NCBI RefSeq assembly: GCF_003473295.1
Contig: NZ_QRMP01000011.1
Coordinates: forward strand, 31,434-95,433
DNA: 64,000 nucleotides
Reading direction: 5' to 3'
Source of the DNA: Parabacteroides sp. AM08-6
GTDB taxonomy: Bacteria; Bacteroidota; Bacteroidia; Bacteroidales; Tannerellaceae
This document shows, piece after piece, positions 22,311 to 31,387 of the stretch (position 1 is its first letter; each line of letters starts with the position of its first letter). The position numbers and the translations under genes are program-made. The notes beneath the pieces were generated by a model. The model saw only the letters and a program-made list of their open reading frames with translations, ran no database searches and had not been told where the DNA came from.

Positions 22311-22962
22311 GATTTTTATTATGTTATCTTTTTACTTTTCTTTTATTCTATGTCTCGGTTTGCCTTAACATAACCCTCTAATAAATACAAAAATAAGAAG
22401 ATTTGATGTGTTCTTTTATTTGCCGATGCAGTTAATTTACTCCTTGTTTAAATTGTTGATAATCAGTAGTTAATATTTTGTTAGATACAAATAGGATACA
22501 AGGAATATCAGCGTTAAATGTTTGATAATTAATGTTTTGTGAATTTCTACAACTTCTGGGAATTCCTAAAATGTGATAACTATATAGAATATAGTATTAT
22601 GTAAACTGCTGTAAATCTATATGTTATATTTTTGAGGAAATCCATTCTTTTGTATCTCTTTTTCTCTCAAGCGCAAATGTAGTAATTAAATAGTTTGTAT
22701 GCAAATTAGTTGAAAGTTAATTTGTTAAGAAGTTGAAGCGTTGTTTTTGGGAACACGATTCTCTTTGCTTTATAGGAAAGTTGGCACAATATATCGCTAG
22801 CATACAGCGTGCGGAACAACCGCCGGTCATTTTTGATTACTGAGATTCTAAAATAGAATACTCAGATAAGATGTTCAAGTAGCGGAATGATGCTAAAATA
22901 AACTCTGAAGAATTGGTCATGAAGCGGGAAGTATGAAGTTATAAAAGTGAATATATTTATTT
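22311..22962. other. left edge of the accessory island; mostly AT-rich spacer
   Basis: Only a short coding-like tail is seen at 22772-22843 on the plus strand (IGKLAQYIASIQRAEQPPV, ending in TGA). It has no start and no identifiable family, and it may be the end of a lost gene. This is a plausible place for the island's left boundary. Confidence 0.45.
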
Positions 22963-23006
22963 TTATCTCTTATAAATTGCTTTAAGAGATAATTTATTTA
23001 TCTTTG
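22963..23006 (+). promoter_or_regulatory. promoter with overlapping palindromic operator of the hipBA-type module
   Basis: TTATCTCTTA (22963-22972) and TAAGAGATAA (22983-22992) are a perfect 10-bp inverted repeat with a 10-base spacer. The promoter TTG (22977-22979), 19-base gap, TATCTTTG (22999-23006) overlaps it. A HipB-like repressor bound here would block RNA polymerase, the usual autoregulation of toxin-antitoxin modules. Confidence 0.75.
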
Positions 23007-23037
23007 TGATATGAATGTGATTAACAACATAACAGGG

Positions 23038-23331
23038 ATGTCTAACTCAGAAATTATAATGGAGTTAGGCCGACGATTTAAGGAATATAGGTTGTCGTAC
23101 CAACTTACTCAGAAAGAAGTTGCTGAGAAAGCTGGCATAAGCCTTATCACAGTTCGTCAATTTGAGAATGGTAAAGCGTACAATATCACAATGGGTAACT
23201 TCTTGGCACTTCTGAGAGTGCTGGATTGCTTGGAGCAAGTAAATGGTTTGCTACCGGAGATTCCTATATCCTCTTATGTGATGGAGAAGATTATGAGAAA
23301 GAAACCTAAACGAGTGAGACATGCAAAATAA
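23038..23331 (+). CDS. HipB-like HTH antitoxin/repressor
   Basis: This 97-residue XRE-family protein carries the HTH core YQLTQKEVAEKAGISLITVR with QFENGKAY following. An in-frame ATG at 23011 would add nine residues, but the -7 box ends at 23006, so that start would be nearly leaderless; 23038 is preferred. The gene overlaps the HipA-like gene by 11 bases, as in TA operons. It should bind the palindrome over its own promoter and neutralise the kinase. Confidence 0.85.
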   Translation: MSNSEIIMELGRRFKEYRLSYQLTQKEVAEKAGISLITVRQFENGKAYNITMGNFLALLRVLDCLEQVNGLLPEIPISSYVMEKIMRKKPKRVRHAK

Positions 23332-24853
23332 TATTGTAAAAGTAATGCTTTGGGGTGATGAAGTAGGACGATTATATTGGGATGACAGAAGCAATTGCGC
23401 TATTTTCAATTATAACCCTGTTTTCGTAAAGAAGGGACTCGATATTGCTCCGCTGAAAGCTTCTATTAAAGGTCCTGCAGGGAAAGGTATGCCCGTTACC
23501 GGTAATAAAGACTCTTTGTATAAAGGTCTGCCGGAATTCCTCGCAGATTCTTTGCCTGATAGGTGGGGGAATCAACTGTTCGACTATTGGGCAGCACAAA
23601 ACCATATTTCTCTCCGTAGTTTGTCGGCAGTGGACAGATTGTCATTTATTGGGAAAAGAGGTATGGGAGCGTTTGAGTTCATACCTGCTACTTCAAATTT
23701 AGACCATCCTACAGATATTCAGATTAATAGTTTATATCTGTTGGCGAAACAGATATTCGAAGAAAGAGAACAAGCCGTAGTATTACCAGAAGAGTCTCTA
23801 ACGCTTCAAAGTTTATATGAAGTGGGTACATCTGCCGGAGGGCAACATCCGAAGGCGATTGTGGCTATCAATGAAGAAACCCATGATATTCGTTCAGGGC
23901 AAGTGGAGTTACCTGAGGGATACACTTACTATATCTTGAAGTTTGCCGAAGGAAATGATTTCCCATTTACAAATGTGGAAATGACCTATTATGAGATGGC
24001 GATAGAGGCTGGTATAAATATGATGCCTTCAAGGTTGATTGAGGTAGATGGTAAATTTCATTTCTTGACAGAGCGATACGACCGGGTGGGGGGAACAAAG
24101 ATACATACTCAAACCCTGGCTGCCATGAATCCTGGTTCTGATAGTTATGAAGATTTATTTGAAGTATGCCGTAAATTAAATATATCTGTAACCGAACAGA
24201 CGGAGTTGTTTCGTAGAGTGGTTTTTAATGTTTTGGGCGCCAACGTGGACGATCATACGAAAAATTTTTCTTTTATGATGAATAAGGATGGAGATTGGCA
24301 TATAACACCTGCATATGACTTGACTTTCACTATCAATCTTGATGGAATGGCCTACGAAAATGTGCATTCGCTGACTTTATTAGGGAAAAACAAAGATATT
24401 ACTGTAGCCGACCTTACTCAATTCGCTAAAATGAATAGCATTAAGAACGGGAAATCTATCATTAATCAGGTGTCTACAGCTATTAGCCACTTCCATCGTC
24501 TTGCGCAAAAATATGGTGTGAATGAGTATTGGGCTGACCGTATAGAGCAGCACTTGTCAGAACTAGTACCGGATTCTTTTTCTGAATCCATGCAAAATTA
24601 TAGACCTACGGTTGTCGAGCCGTATGTCACTTCTGATAATTTCAGGGTTTCGGATGTTCATATAATTGAAACATCCAAACATGATTTTAGAATTGTAGCG
24701 ACTATTGATGGCAAACAGCAGAGATATATTGCAGGCCATAAAGGTGAGTTAGCTCGTGAAATCATAGAAAAGGGAAGAAATAAGATGAATATAGAGCAGA
24801 AGAAAGAGCTTGTGGCAAGGTATCTTCTTCCATTGGTGAGAAGAGACAAATAA
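23321..24853 (+). CDS. HipA-like serine/threonine kinase toxin
   Basis: This 510-residue protein has the HipA layout: an N-terminal subdomain-1 domain (VMLWGDEVGRLYW), GTSAGGQHPKAIVAI as the phosphate-binding region, catalytic NVDDHTKNFSF and metal-binding PAYDLTF. E. coli HipA phosphorylates glutamyl-tRNA synthetase; the target here is not known. The protein is about 70 residues longer than E. coli HipA, with an extra C-terminal unit (about 425-510, VRRDK end). It is cotranslated with the HTH gene. Confidence 0.9.
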   Translation: MQNNIVKVMLWGDEVGRLYWDDRSNCAIFNYNPVFVKKGLDIAPLKASIKGPAGKGMPVTGNKDSLYKGLPEFLADSLPDRWGNQLFDYWAAQNHISLRSLSAVDRLSFIGKRGMGAFEFIPATSNLDHPTDIQINSLYLLAKQIFEEREQAVVLPEESLTLQSLYEVGTSAGGQHPKAIVAINEETHDIRSGQVELPEGYTYYILKFAEGNDFPFTNVEMTYYEMAIEAGINMMPSRLIEVDGKFHFLTERYDRVGGTKIHTQTLAAMNPGSDSYEDLFEVCRKLNISVTEQTELFRRVVFNVLGANVDDHTKNFSFMMNKDGDWHITPAYDLTFTINLDGMAYENVHSLTLLGKNKDITVADLTQFAKMNSIKNGKSIINQVSTAISHFHRLAQKYGVNEYWADRIEQHLSELVPDSFSESMQNYRPTVVEPYVTSDNFRVSDVHIIETSKHDFRIVATIDGKQQRYIAGHKGELAREIIEKGRNKMNIEQKKELVARYLLPLVRRDK

Positions 24854-24931
24854 CAGGTATTTAATAGTATTATATGGGGAAATATGATAGGGATAAATAC
24901 CACAAAGAGTTAGATGAGAATTTTATAATAT

Positions 24932-24960
24932 TTTGTTTTGTGTGTTATCGCATAACTTTG
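24932..24960 (+). promoter_or_regulatory. promoter of the first AAA ATPase gene
   Basis: TAACTTTG at 24953-24960 is a good -7 box; TTTG at 24932-24935 is 17 bases upstream, slightly short. The ATG at 24980 follows. Confidence 0.5.
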
Positions 24961-24979
24961 CAATTTTAATAATAAATAT

Positions 24980-26017
24980 ATGAAGATAAAGCATGTCCAT
25001 ATTAACGCATATAAAGTTTTTCGAGATTTTGATATAGACTTTTGTCATGATGGTAATACTCTGAATTTAGTAGTGATTATTGGTACTAATGGCACTGGTA
25101 AAACAATTATACTTAGAGATATAATTTTCGGGAATAATTTAGCTAATATAGAAGGATATATAGTTGTTGATGATAATGGAGAATCGAAAGTGATTACATT
25201 TCCTATTTCTCCCAGCGATGAAGCATACAGGGAAATATTTTCTAAGATAATTTTCTATAATACAAAGGACAAGAATACTATAAGTAATCTTCAAAAGGAA
25301 ATAATTCAGTATGTTGATAATTCTGTGCGTGTACAAGGAAAAACTAGTTTTGAGGCATATCTTAATATTCAGACTTTTATTGATAACATCTTTTCGGATT
25401 TCGATATACAAATACGATTTAAAGGGATAAATGAAGATAAGCAAGTTATCTTTACTAATCTGAATAATGAAGAGTTTGGGATTGAAGGTTTGTCTAGTGG
25501 TGAACAACTGGTTTTGTCCAAGTTTTTCCCCTTTTTTATAAATAGTATGACAGGACGAGTTCTTTTGATTGATGAACCGGAGGAATCTTTGCATCCAGAT
25601 TGGCAGGCTAGTTATAGTTCGGTTCTTCGTCGGTATTCCCAGAATAATAATTGTCAATTTATACTTGCAACTCACTCTCCACAGATAATATTTGCTACAT
25701 ATAAAGAGGAGATTCGTTCTTTTGTGCGTGACGAAAAAGGATATATTCAGGTTGAAAAATGCTGGGAAAGTCCTTATGGGTGGACTGTAGGAAAAGTATT
25801 AAGTGAGATACAAAGGGTGAGATATCAGAGATTGCCAGAAATTGAAAGTAGGCTTGCTAAATTACGTGATATGGTACTGCAGGATTTAGAAAAATCAGAC
25901 GAATTTAAGATTGAATTGGCAGAGATGGAGGCTTTGTTAGGATATTCAGATTCTGATTTGATATTAATTCGAATGGAAGCTATCCGTAGGAATAGAATAG
26001 TAAAAAAACGTCTGTAA
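24980..26017 (+). CDS. SMC/OLD-like AAA ATPase
   Basis: This 345-residue protein has Walker A GTNGTGKT (35-42), a signature LSSGEQ, Walker B RVLLIDEPEESLHP and a switch histidine in ATHSPQ. The C-terminal 80 residues (RLPEIESRLAKLRDM) are a helical tail. It resembles the ATPase halves of defence pairs such as Septu or retron-linked ATPases, which act with a nuclease. No intact partner follows, so its function is open. It lies directly after hipBA in AT-rich DNA. Confidence 0.8.
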   Translation: MKIKHVHINAYKVFRDFDIDFCHDGNTLNLVVIIGTNGTGKTIILRDIIFGNNLANIEGYIVVDDNGESKVITFPISPSDEAYREIFSKIIFYNTKDKNTISNLQKEIIQYVDNSVRVQGKTSFEAYLNIQTFIDNIFSDFDIQIRFKGINEDKQVIFTNLNNEEFGIEGLSSGEQLVLSKFFPFFINSMTGRVLLIDEPEESLHPDWQASYSSVLRRYSQNNNCQFILATHSPQIIFATYKEEIRSFVRDEKGYIQVEKCWESPYGWTVGKVLSEIQRVRYQRLPEIESRLAKLRDMVLQDLEKSDEFKIELAEMEALLGYSDSDLILIRMEAIRRNRIVKKRL

Positions 26018-26363
26018 AATGGAAATATTGAATCTCTTTTTAAATCCCTTGCGCATGAGTAAATGGAAATAATCGGGGAGTCCGAATCTGGATGTTTTTT
26101 TGTTACTAACCTCTATCCTATTAGCGGCTTCTCTTTCATCAATAACATTTGGTATAGAAGATACGAGGTGTAGCTCTTCAGATATCAAGAATATTTTATT
26201 GCTGAAATACAGGGAAAATAGCAAACTACGAATAAAGGAGAATGGCATGCTTGCTCCTTCCCTTTATTCATAGTTTTAAATAGAATGAAATACTGTCTAT
26301 ATGCTTGATTTTATTAAATTTGTAATTAGGTTGATTATCCCATAAGCAGTATTTTAAGATACA
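26018..26363. other. 346-base stretch with a coding-like minus-strand trace
   Basis: No intact gene is supported. The minus strand at roughly 26000-26160 reads IPNVIDEREAANRIEVSNKK then FGLPDYFHLLMRKGFKKRF, which has protein-like composition. I do not recognise it; it may be the remains of a partner gene or a mobile gene. Confidence 0.35.
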
Positions 26364-26945
26364 ATGGCTATATTTTATCCTTCAATAGAGAAGATACAAG
26401 AATTTAAAGTAAAGCCTACTATAGGCGAAATGACTTTACTAAACTTCTTGAAGAATGTCTTAGACGATTCGTTTGAGGTATATTTTACCCCATTTCTTAA
26501 TGGAGACCGCCCAGATGTCCTAATTATGAGGAAAGATTACGGTGTTATGATTATCGAAGTAAAAGATTGGAATCTTCATAACTTCAAATTAGATAACAGA
26601 AAAAATGGATATACATTCTTAATGGATCTGTAGTTAAATCACTTATTGACCAAGTATTAAAGTATAAAAATAGTCTCTATGATTTACACGTATATAAATT
26701 TCTGGAAAAAAGATTTGTGACTTCCGCCACTTCAATATTGTTTCGTGTACAGTTTATTTTCATTGTGCAAACCAAATTTAGCTTGTTGATTGTCCCCTTT
26801 AAGGATGATAAGAAATATCAAACCATTTGGATGTTTTCCGATACTTTAAATATAGTTACCTGGAATATGTATGCGAACATTTATTTCATTTGTTCCAGTT
26901 TTACAACTTTCACCCCATTTAAACAGGAGATTTTGGGACTATAAT
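26364..26945 (+). pseudogene. broken NERD-domain helicase-type gene
   Basis: The first 89 residues are a good NERD start (MAIFYPSIEKIQEF, then VMIIEVKDW with the nuclease-like Glu and Lys). The frame shifts near 26620, where NGSVVKSLIDQVLKYKNSLY continues in another frame. It shifts again near 26715, where DFRHFNIVSCTVYFHCANQI continues and stops. NERD proteins often carry a UvrD-like helicase; that part is lost. The reading frame at 26717 is a fragment of this decay, not a separate gene. Confidence 0.75.
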
Positions 26946-27068
26946 AAAAAATAGAGTAGGGAGAGCAGGCAACAACCAGAAGGAATGGAGTTGTAATGGC
27001 AGGGGAGTAAGATATTTTTTTCAATTGTGTTTTTCGTTCATGTACGTCTGTCTATAGCTAAAATATAG

Positions 27069-27076
27069 TATCTTTG
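27069..27076 (+). promoter_or_regulatory. -7 box of the second ATPase gene
   Basis: TATCTTTG is a consensus -7 element 42 bases before the ATG at 27119. No convincing -33 element was seen. Confidence 0.5.
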
Positions 27077-27118
27077 TTTCTACTACAATAAATCAGATAC
27101 AATAGATAAATATAGAAT

Positions 27119-28363
27119 ATGGCAAGAATAAGAATAAAGAACTTTGGTCCTATTAAAGAAGGTTGTTCTGATAATGATGGTTGGATAGAAATAAGGAAGG
27201 TGTCTGTATTTATAGGTAATCAAGGAGGTGGTAAAAGCTGTATTGCTAAATTGATTTCCACCTTTACTTGGATGGAGAAGGTTTTGGTTAGGGGGGATTA
27301 TGTTATAAATGATTTTTCAGCATCAAAGTTTAGGCAAACTTATTGTGGGTATCATCGCATCGAAAACTACTTCTTTAACAGAGAACATGTGGATGTAGCT
27401 GAGATTGAATATGAGGGTGGAGCTTATTCCATGCGATACGTCAAGGGGAATTTCTGGATAAAGGCGTACATGACTCAGACCTATCATCTACCACAGATTA
27501 TGTATGCACCCACTGAAAGAAACTTTATCAGCGTCATTAAAGAAGTGGGGGCGTTCAAGACTTTACCGGATTCTTTATTGGAGTATCTTACGGAATTCAA
27601 TAATGCCAAAGATGAGATAAAAGATGGCTTGTCATTACCGATTAATAATGCAAATATTGAGTATGATAAGCAACATGATGTGATTAATGTCAATGATAGC
27701 GATTATAAAATAGAACTATCAAAGGCATCAAGTGGTTTCCAATCGTTAGTACCCTTGTATTTGGTTTCATGGTATCTTGCTTATGTGGTAAGAAGACAGG
27801 TGGAGAATCCTCAGAAGATGAGTCATGATGAATTCCGGCGATTTAATGACGGCGTAAAATTAATCTGGGCGAATTCTAGTCTAACGAATGAGCAACGGAA
27901 AATTGCGTTATCAGCATTGTCGTCTCACTTTAGTAAGTCGGCATTTATTAATATTGTTGAAGAACCTGAGCAAAATCTGTTCCCGGTTTCTCAGCAAAAT
28001 CTGTTATATAGTTTACTCGAATTTAATAATTTGTCCAGCGAAAATCAGTTGATAATTACAACACAGAGTCCATATGTCATTAATGGTTTGTCTTTGGCCA
28101 TAAAAGCCGGGCAGGTAGAACAAAAGATGGAAGCTGCCGGTAAGGAGGGTGATAGGGAAGAGTTAGATAGACTCGTTCCATTGAAGTCGCTTTTGTCTAA
28201 AGATGATTGGATAATTTATGAGGTAGATAACAAGGGGGCAGTCTCTAAGCTGGTAGACTATGATGGTCTTCCTTCCGATGAAAATTGTTTGAATGAGCTG
28301 TTGGCGGAAACAGGAGGATTATTTTCCGAACTATTGCGACTGGAGGACAGATATGAAAAATAG
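27119..28363 (+). CDS. AAA ATPase with a variant Walker A motif
   Basis: This 414-residue SMC/RecF-like ATPase begins MARIRIKNFGPIKEG. Its P-loop is GNQGGGKS (33-40), a signature-like SSGFQS is near residue 205, Walker B is FINIVEEPEQN and TQSPYV takes the switch position. A tail of about 85 residues ends LLRLEDRYEK. Such ATPases typically pair with an effector in defence loci. The next frame overlaps and looks like a broken partner. Confidence 0.75.
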   Translation: MARIRIKNFGPIKEGCSDNDGWIEIRKVSVFIGNQGGGKSCIAKLISTFTWMEKVLVRGDYVINDFSASKFRQTYCGYHRIENYFFNREHVDVAEIEYEGGAYSMRYVKGNFWIKAYMTQTYHLPQIMYAPTERNFISVIKEVGAFKTLPDSLLEYLTEFNNAKDEIKDGLSLPINNANIEYDKQHDVINVNDSDYKIELSKASSGFQSLVPLYLVSWYLAYVVRRQVENPQKMSHDEFRRFNDGVKLIWANSSLTNEQRKIALSALSSHFSKSAFINIVEEPEQNLFPVSQQNLLYSLLEFNNLSSENQLIITTQSPYVINGLSLAIKAGQVEQKMEAAGKEGDREELDRLVPLKSLLSKDDWIIYEVDNKGAVSKLVDYDGLPSDENCLNELLAETGGLFSELLRLEDRYEK

Positions 28364-28527
28364 TGTCGGAAATGTTGCCAGAAAAGAGATGGTCGGCTTG
28401 TGCGATTTCTGCCTCAAACTAGAATTTTGCTTATATTGTTGAAACGGATGATTCCAATCGGCTTGGTATTTTGCATGGAGTTACAGCCAATACATATATA
28501 ACTCTGTTGAAGTTGAAAACTATTTGA
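28353..28527 (+). pseudogene. broken start of the ATPase's partner gene
   Basis: The ATG at 28353 overlaps the ATPase stop. One frame gives MKNSVGNVARKEMVGLC then DFCLKL; after a shift near 28420 another gives NFAYIVETDDSNRLGILHG and ends VTANTYITLLKLKTI. Together they look like one protein with a frameshift, cut short where the integrase remnant begins. No family is recognised. Confidence 0.4.
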
Positions 28528-29120
28528 GAGTGTCTCGTTTATAGATTTTTTCTAAAATTAGGTTGGGGTCTTCATCTAATAGTTTTTCAAAAAATGCTAT
28601 TTTTAATAAGGAACTAAAAATAGAAAAATAACTAGCTGCAGAGTTTTGAGATAAAGAATGTTTAGTTCTGCCAATTTGATGTGCGGCTAACAAATAGTTT
28701 TTAAAATTGTTGCATAATTCGAGGTTTATATCTTCTACAGAGCAACTTCCATGCGTAAATATTTCAAAGTGTCTGTATGTAGCCATCCATTTATCATTCT
28801 TTTTTAATGCCTTCTTTTTAAAATAATTCAAGAAACTTATTCTGGTTTTGCGAGACTTAAGGAATTTGAAATCAGAATTGTTAGCAGCTTCTTCTCTTAT
28901 CAATCTTATATGTTCTGCCTTATGTCTCATGTCTATATTGCTTCTCTTTTCTTCATAAGTTCTAGGTTCCTTAAATATGTATATACCCAAGAATTCTCTT
29001 CTGGTAGTTTTTTTTGTTCCGGGTATGAAAATAGGAGGATAAAAATCAAGATATAAACTTAATTTTCCATTAGCAATCTTTTTTTTCTCGTAATGTTACT
29101 TTGATAGTATTGTTTCTCAT
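28520..29120 (-). pseudogene. frameshifted, truncated tyrosine integrase
   Basis: The intact start is an ATG at 29120 (MRNNTIKVTLREKK). A run of eight T (A on the minus strand) at 29079-29086 is one base too long; beyond it the other frame continues IANGKLSLYLDFYPPIFIPG and RREFLGIYIFKEPRTYEEK. A SAM-like core-binding domain follows (SLSQNSAASYFSIFSSLLK). The reading frame ends in KRDTLK, with the whole catalytic domain (the Arg, His and Tyr residues) missing. It is typical of Bacteroidetes integrative elements. Confidence 0.82.
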
Positions 29121-29669
29121 ATCGATATTTGTAAAGTTTGAAAATTTGCGTAATGTATGAATAAATATTACTCGTGATTTAATATGCTAAATTGTTTATT
29201 AGATTTTAATAAATCATACAACGTGAAGTATGAATGTGAAATGATGTAAATGTGTATATTCCTTCTTTCTGCCTGAAGCTATATATAATACTTTTCGTTT
29301 TTATTTCTATATATATTTTGCATATAAATAAATTGGGCTTTGAAATATGTCTGAAAATGTTTGATATTTGAAATGTTTATTTTATTTTTAACAATCATTT
29401 TGTGAAAAGTAACTTTAGACTGAGAACGGAAATAATAGGTTTATCACCTGTCTCTTCTTTTATCCTATTCTCTTTGTAGATTAGCAAGAAGTCTCTGTTT
29501 GATGCGATAGAACATTGAATTTTTATGCGTTTGATTGTGCAAGTGGTCCTGCAATAATGTAATATGAAACGTGTAGTATATGTAAGAAAGGATTAGATAT
29601 GGATTATAGGTTTCCTGTTGAATATATATTTTTTATTTCTTTGTGGTAGAAAATCTAAAAAATAGAACT
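29121..29669. other. AT-rich spacer between integrase remnant and excisionase-like gene
   Basis: No gene is seen. As the divergent region of an integrase and an excisionase-like gene it would normally hold their promoters, but only a weak -7 element (TTTCTTTG at 29636-29643) is found. That element covers the GTG that would open a longer frame for the next gene. Confidence 0.5.
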
Positions 29670-30017
29670 ATGGTGAATAATGAAAAATTTGGTAAAGTTA
29701 CTTACGATAACTTACCACAAGCAGTAGAATACCTCATCAAATTAATGGAGATGCAGGTTGAGAAACAAAACAAAGATGTATCTATTGAAGAGGATGAAAT
29801 GACAATTAAAGAGGTGAGTACTTTAATAAGGAAAAGTATCAGCACAATCTATCGTTATACTAGCCAGCAGAGTATTCCGCATACAAAATTGGGCAATTCC
29901 TTACGTTTTTCTCGTTCTGAAATTTTGGCATGGATGAAGATACACAAAAATACTTCTATTCAAGATTTATCTGATGAAGTAACTATGGAGTCTCTTAAGA
30001 TTTTAAATCGTAGTTGA
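29670..30017 (+). CDS. excisionase-like helix-turn-helix protein
   Basis: This protein of about 115 residues begins MVNNEKFGKVTYDNLPQAVE, the usual opening of the MerR-type helix-turn-helix proteins of Bacteroidetes mobile elements. DNA binding is in MTIKEVSTLIRKSISTIYRY followed by HTKLGNSLRFSRSEILAWM. Such genes lie next to the integrase and control excision or the downstream replication genes. Here the element body is missing. Confidence 0.75.
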   Translation: MVNNEKFGKVTYDNLPQAVEYLIKLMEMQVEKQNKDVSIEEDEMTIKEVSTLIRKSISTIYRYTSQQSIPHTKLGNSLRFSRSEILAWMKIHKNTSIQDLSDEVTMESLKILNRS

Positions 30018-30893
30018 TGGAGTAGATATGAATTAATGCTAAATAATAACCTAAAGTATTATAGATGATGCGGCTAATGTGCTAAAAAGTAAGGGAGTCT
30101 TCATTCTCTGTTGATATGTTCTTGCTAAAATGTGAACTATTATCGATGCATAATGTGTGGGTATTTAATTTTCTTTGCTCATAGACTGCATTGATTGTAG
30201 AATGTTATACATAGCAATATATATAGCTGATGTATATATATTGTACTTATAAGCTATAAAGTGCATCATATATATTGCTCTTGTTCTCCCGATATTAAAT
30301 ATGAATCATCCATTCGCCACGATCAAATACTTAAGGACACCTTCTTTGTTTTGAAAAAGAGTTAATGGAGTAAGTCAAAAGATCGAATCGAATAACTGGA
30401 CGATATGCTTGTTGTTGAATTTATCTGTGTTCATTTTCCAGTTTTGATATTACTCAAAAAGCGGTGGCGACAGTAATTTCAGACAAATAAGTAAAGGCTT
30501 GTCCATATGTGGATGAATTTTAAGGATGGATTAATAACTTTACTTATAATAGCCAAGGTTTGCGTACTGTTCGTCTTATTTCTAATAATTGAGGTGAGTT
30601 AGTAAAAGCTATATTTTCGACTTCTTTTTTGTTATAGGAAGCCTTCCAATATAGGTTGTTTCATAACTGTCTAATAAAAGGAATCCTCTCTGTTATTTCT
30701 TTTTGTGATTTTGATTAAAGCATATTCTTAAATTATTTATCATTTCTTTGTCACATGGCTAAATGGATCTCACCTTGGTGCATCTAGTTTCCGATTTTAT
30801 TTTTTTATTATGCATCGGGAAATTTTCGATGCTGGCTTATAGAGGAAAGATGCCATTGAACTGATATCTTTCGATGTAGTGTATGCATATATT

Positions 30894-30950
30894 TGATTAT
30901 CAGTGAGATTGTATTCTGAATGGCATAATCTATAAGTCGGAAAGTATTTT
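30894..30950. repeat. diverged direct repeat, left copy
   Basis: The 57 bases match 42710-42766 at 41 positions without gaps, including CTATAAGT with a GG two bases later. Translated on the minus strand both contain PTYRL and DNQ.Y, so they may come from the same lost gene or a duplicated end. Confidence 0.55.
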
Positions 30951-31294
30951 ATAATGTGTAAATTAGTGATTTTTAGCACTATTCTCGACTTGTACCTCCA
31001 TTTTGGAAAGTAAATGGTATTTGTAATTTACTGAATATCAAAATGTAGAGCGCAAAAACGTGCAAAAATGTCGATTTTTAGCAAGAAAAGATACAAAAAT
31101 GGGGGTATTGACGGCGATTGAAGGTAGAGCCTAAATTCTGATGGCCTTGTTTACCTGCTTTTAGTGGTAACAGCTACAGACTAATTGCATTTTATATTAT
31201 CGCTACACTGAATGTTATTGGATATTATAATGTTACTTCTTCTTATAAGTTTTTCTTTTAAGGCATAAGTTTAGTCGTTTTCTTATGCATAATA

Positions 31295-31324
31295 TTTGAA
31301 ATCAATATGTTTTCATTATATTTG
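31295..31324 (+). promoter_or_regulatory. promoter of the AbiE-like/phosphoesterase genes
   Basis: TTTG at 31295-31298, an 18-base spacer and TATATTTG at 31317-31324. A leader of about 60 bases precedes the ATG at 31388. Confidence 0.7.
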
Positions 31325-31387
31325 CATTGTTTTCATGCAGGATGAAAATGGAGCATATACATTGAAAATATACAAATTCGAAAAGAG

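Larger units (their letters stand above)
30018..31387. other. 1.37-kb AT-rich region with gene traces
   Basis: No intact gene. A plus-strand stretch at about 30440-30591 reads FDITQKAVATVISDK, stop, then NNFTYNSQGLRTVRLISNN, which looks like a decayed gene. A minus-strand trace near 30890-30960 is repeated at 42.7 kb. A promoter for the next gene lies at 31295-31324. Confidence 0.5.

Noticed and set aside
26717..26944. Separate small gene
   Set aside because: It is a shifted fragment of the broken NERD-helicase gene.
30797..30979. Minus-strand 60-residue reading frame, perhaps an integrase end (TDNQIYAYTTSKDISSM)
   Set aside because: The spacing between its LCHS and QIYA segments differs from integrases, and the copy at 42.7 kb lacks the same frame; kept only as part of the repeat.
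30999..31013. Second mnmE-like attachment site (TTTTGGAAAGTAA)
   Set aside because: It is in the opposite orientation to the mnmE end and only about 11 bases match well, which could be chance in AT-rich DNA.
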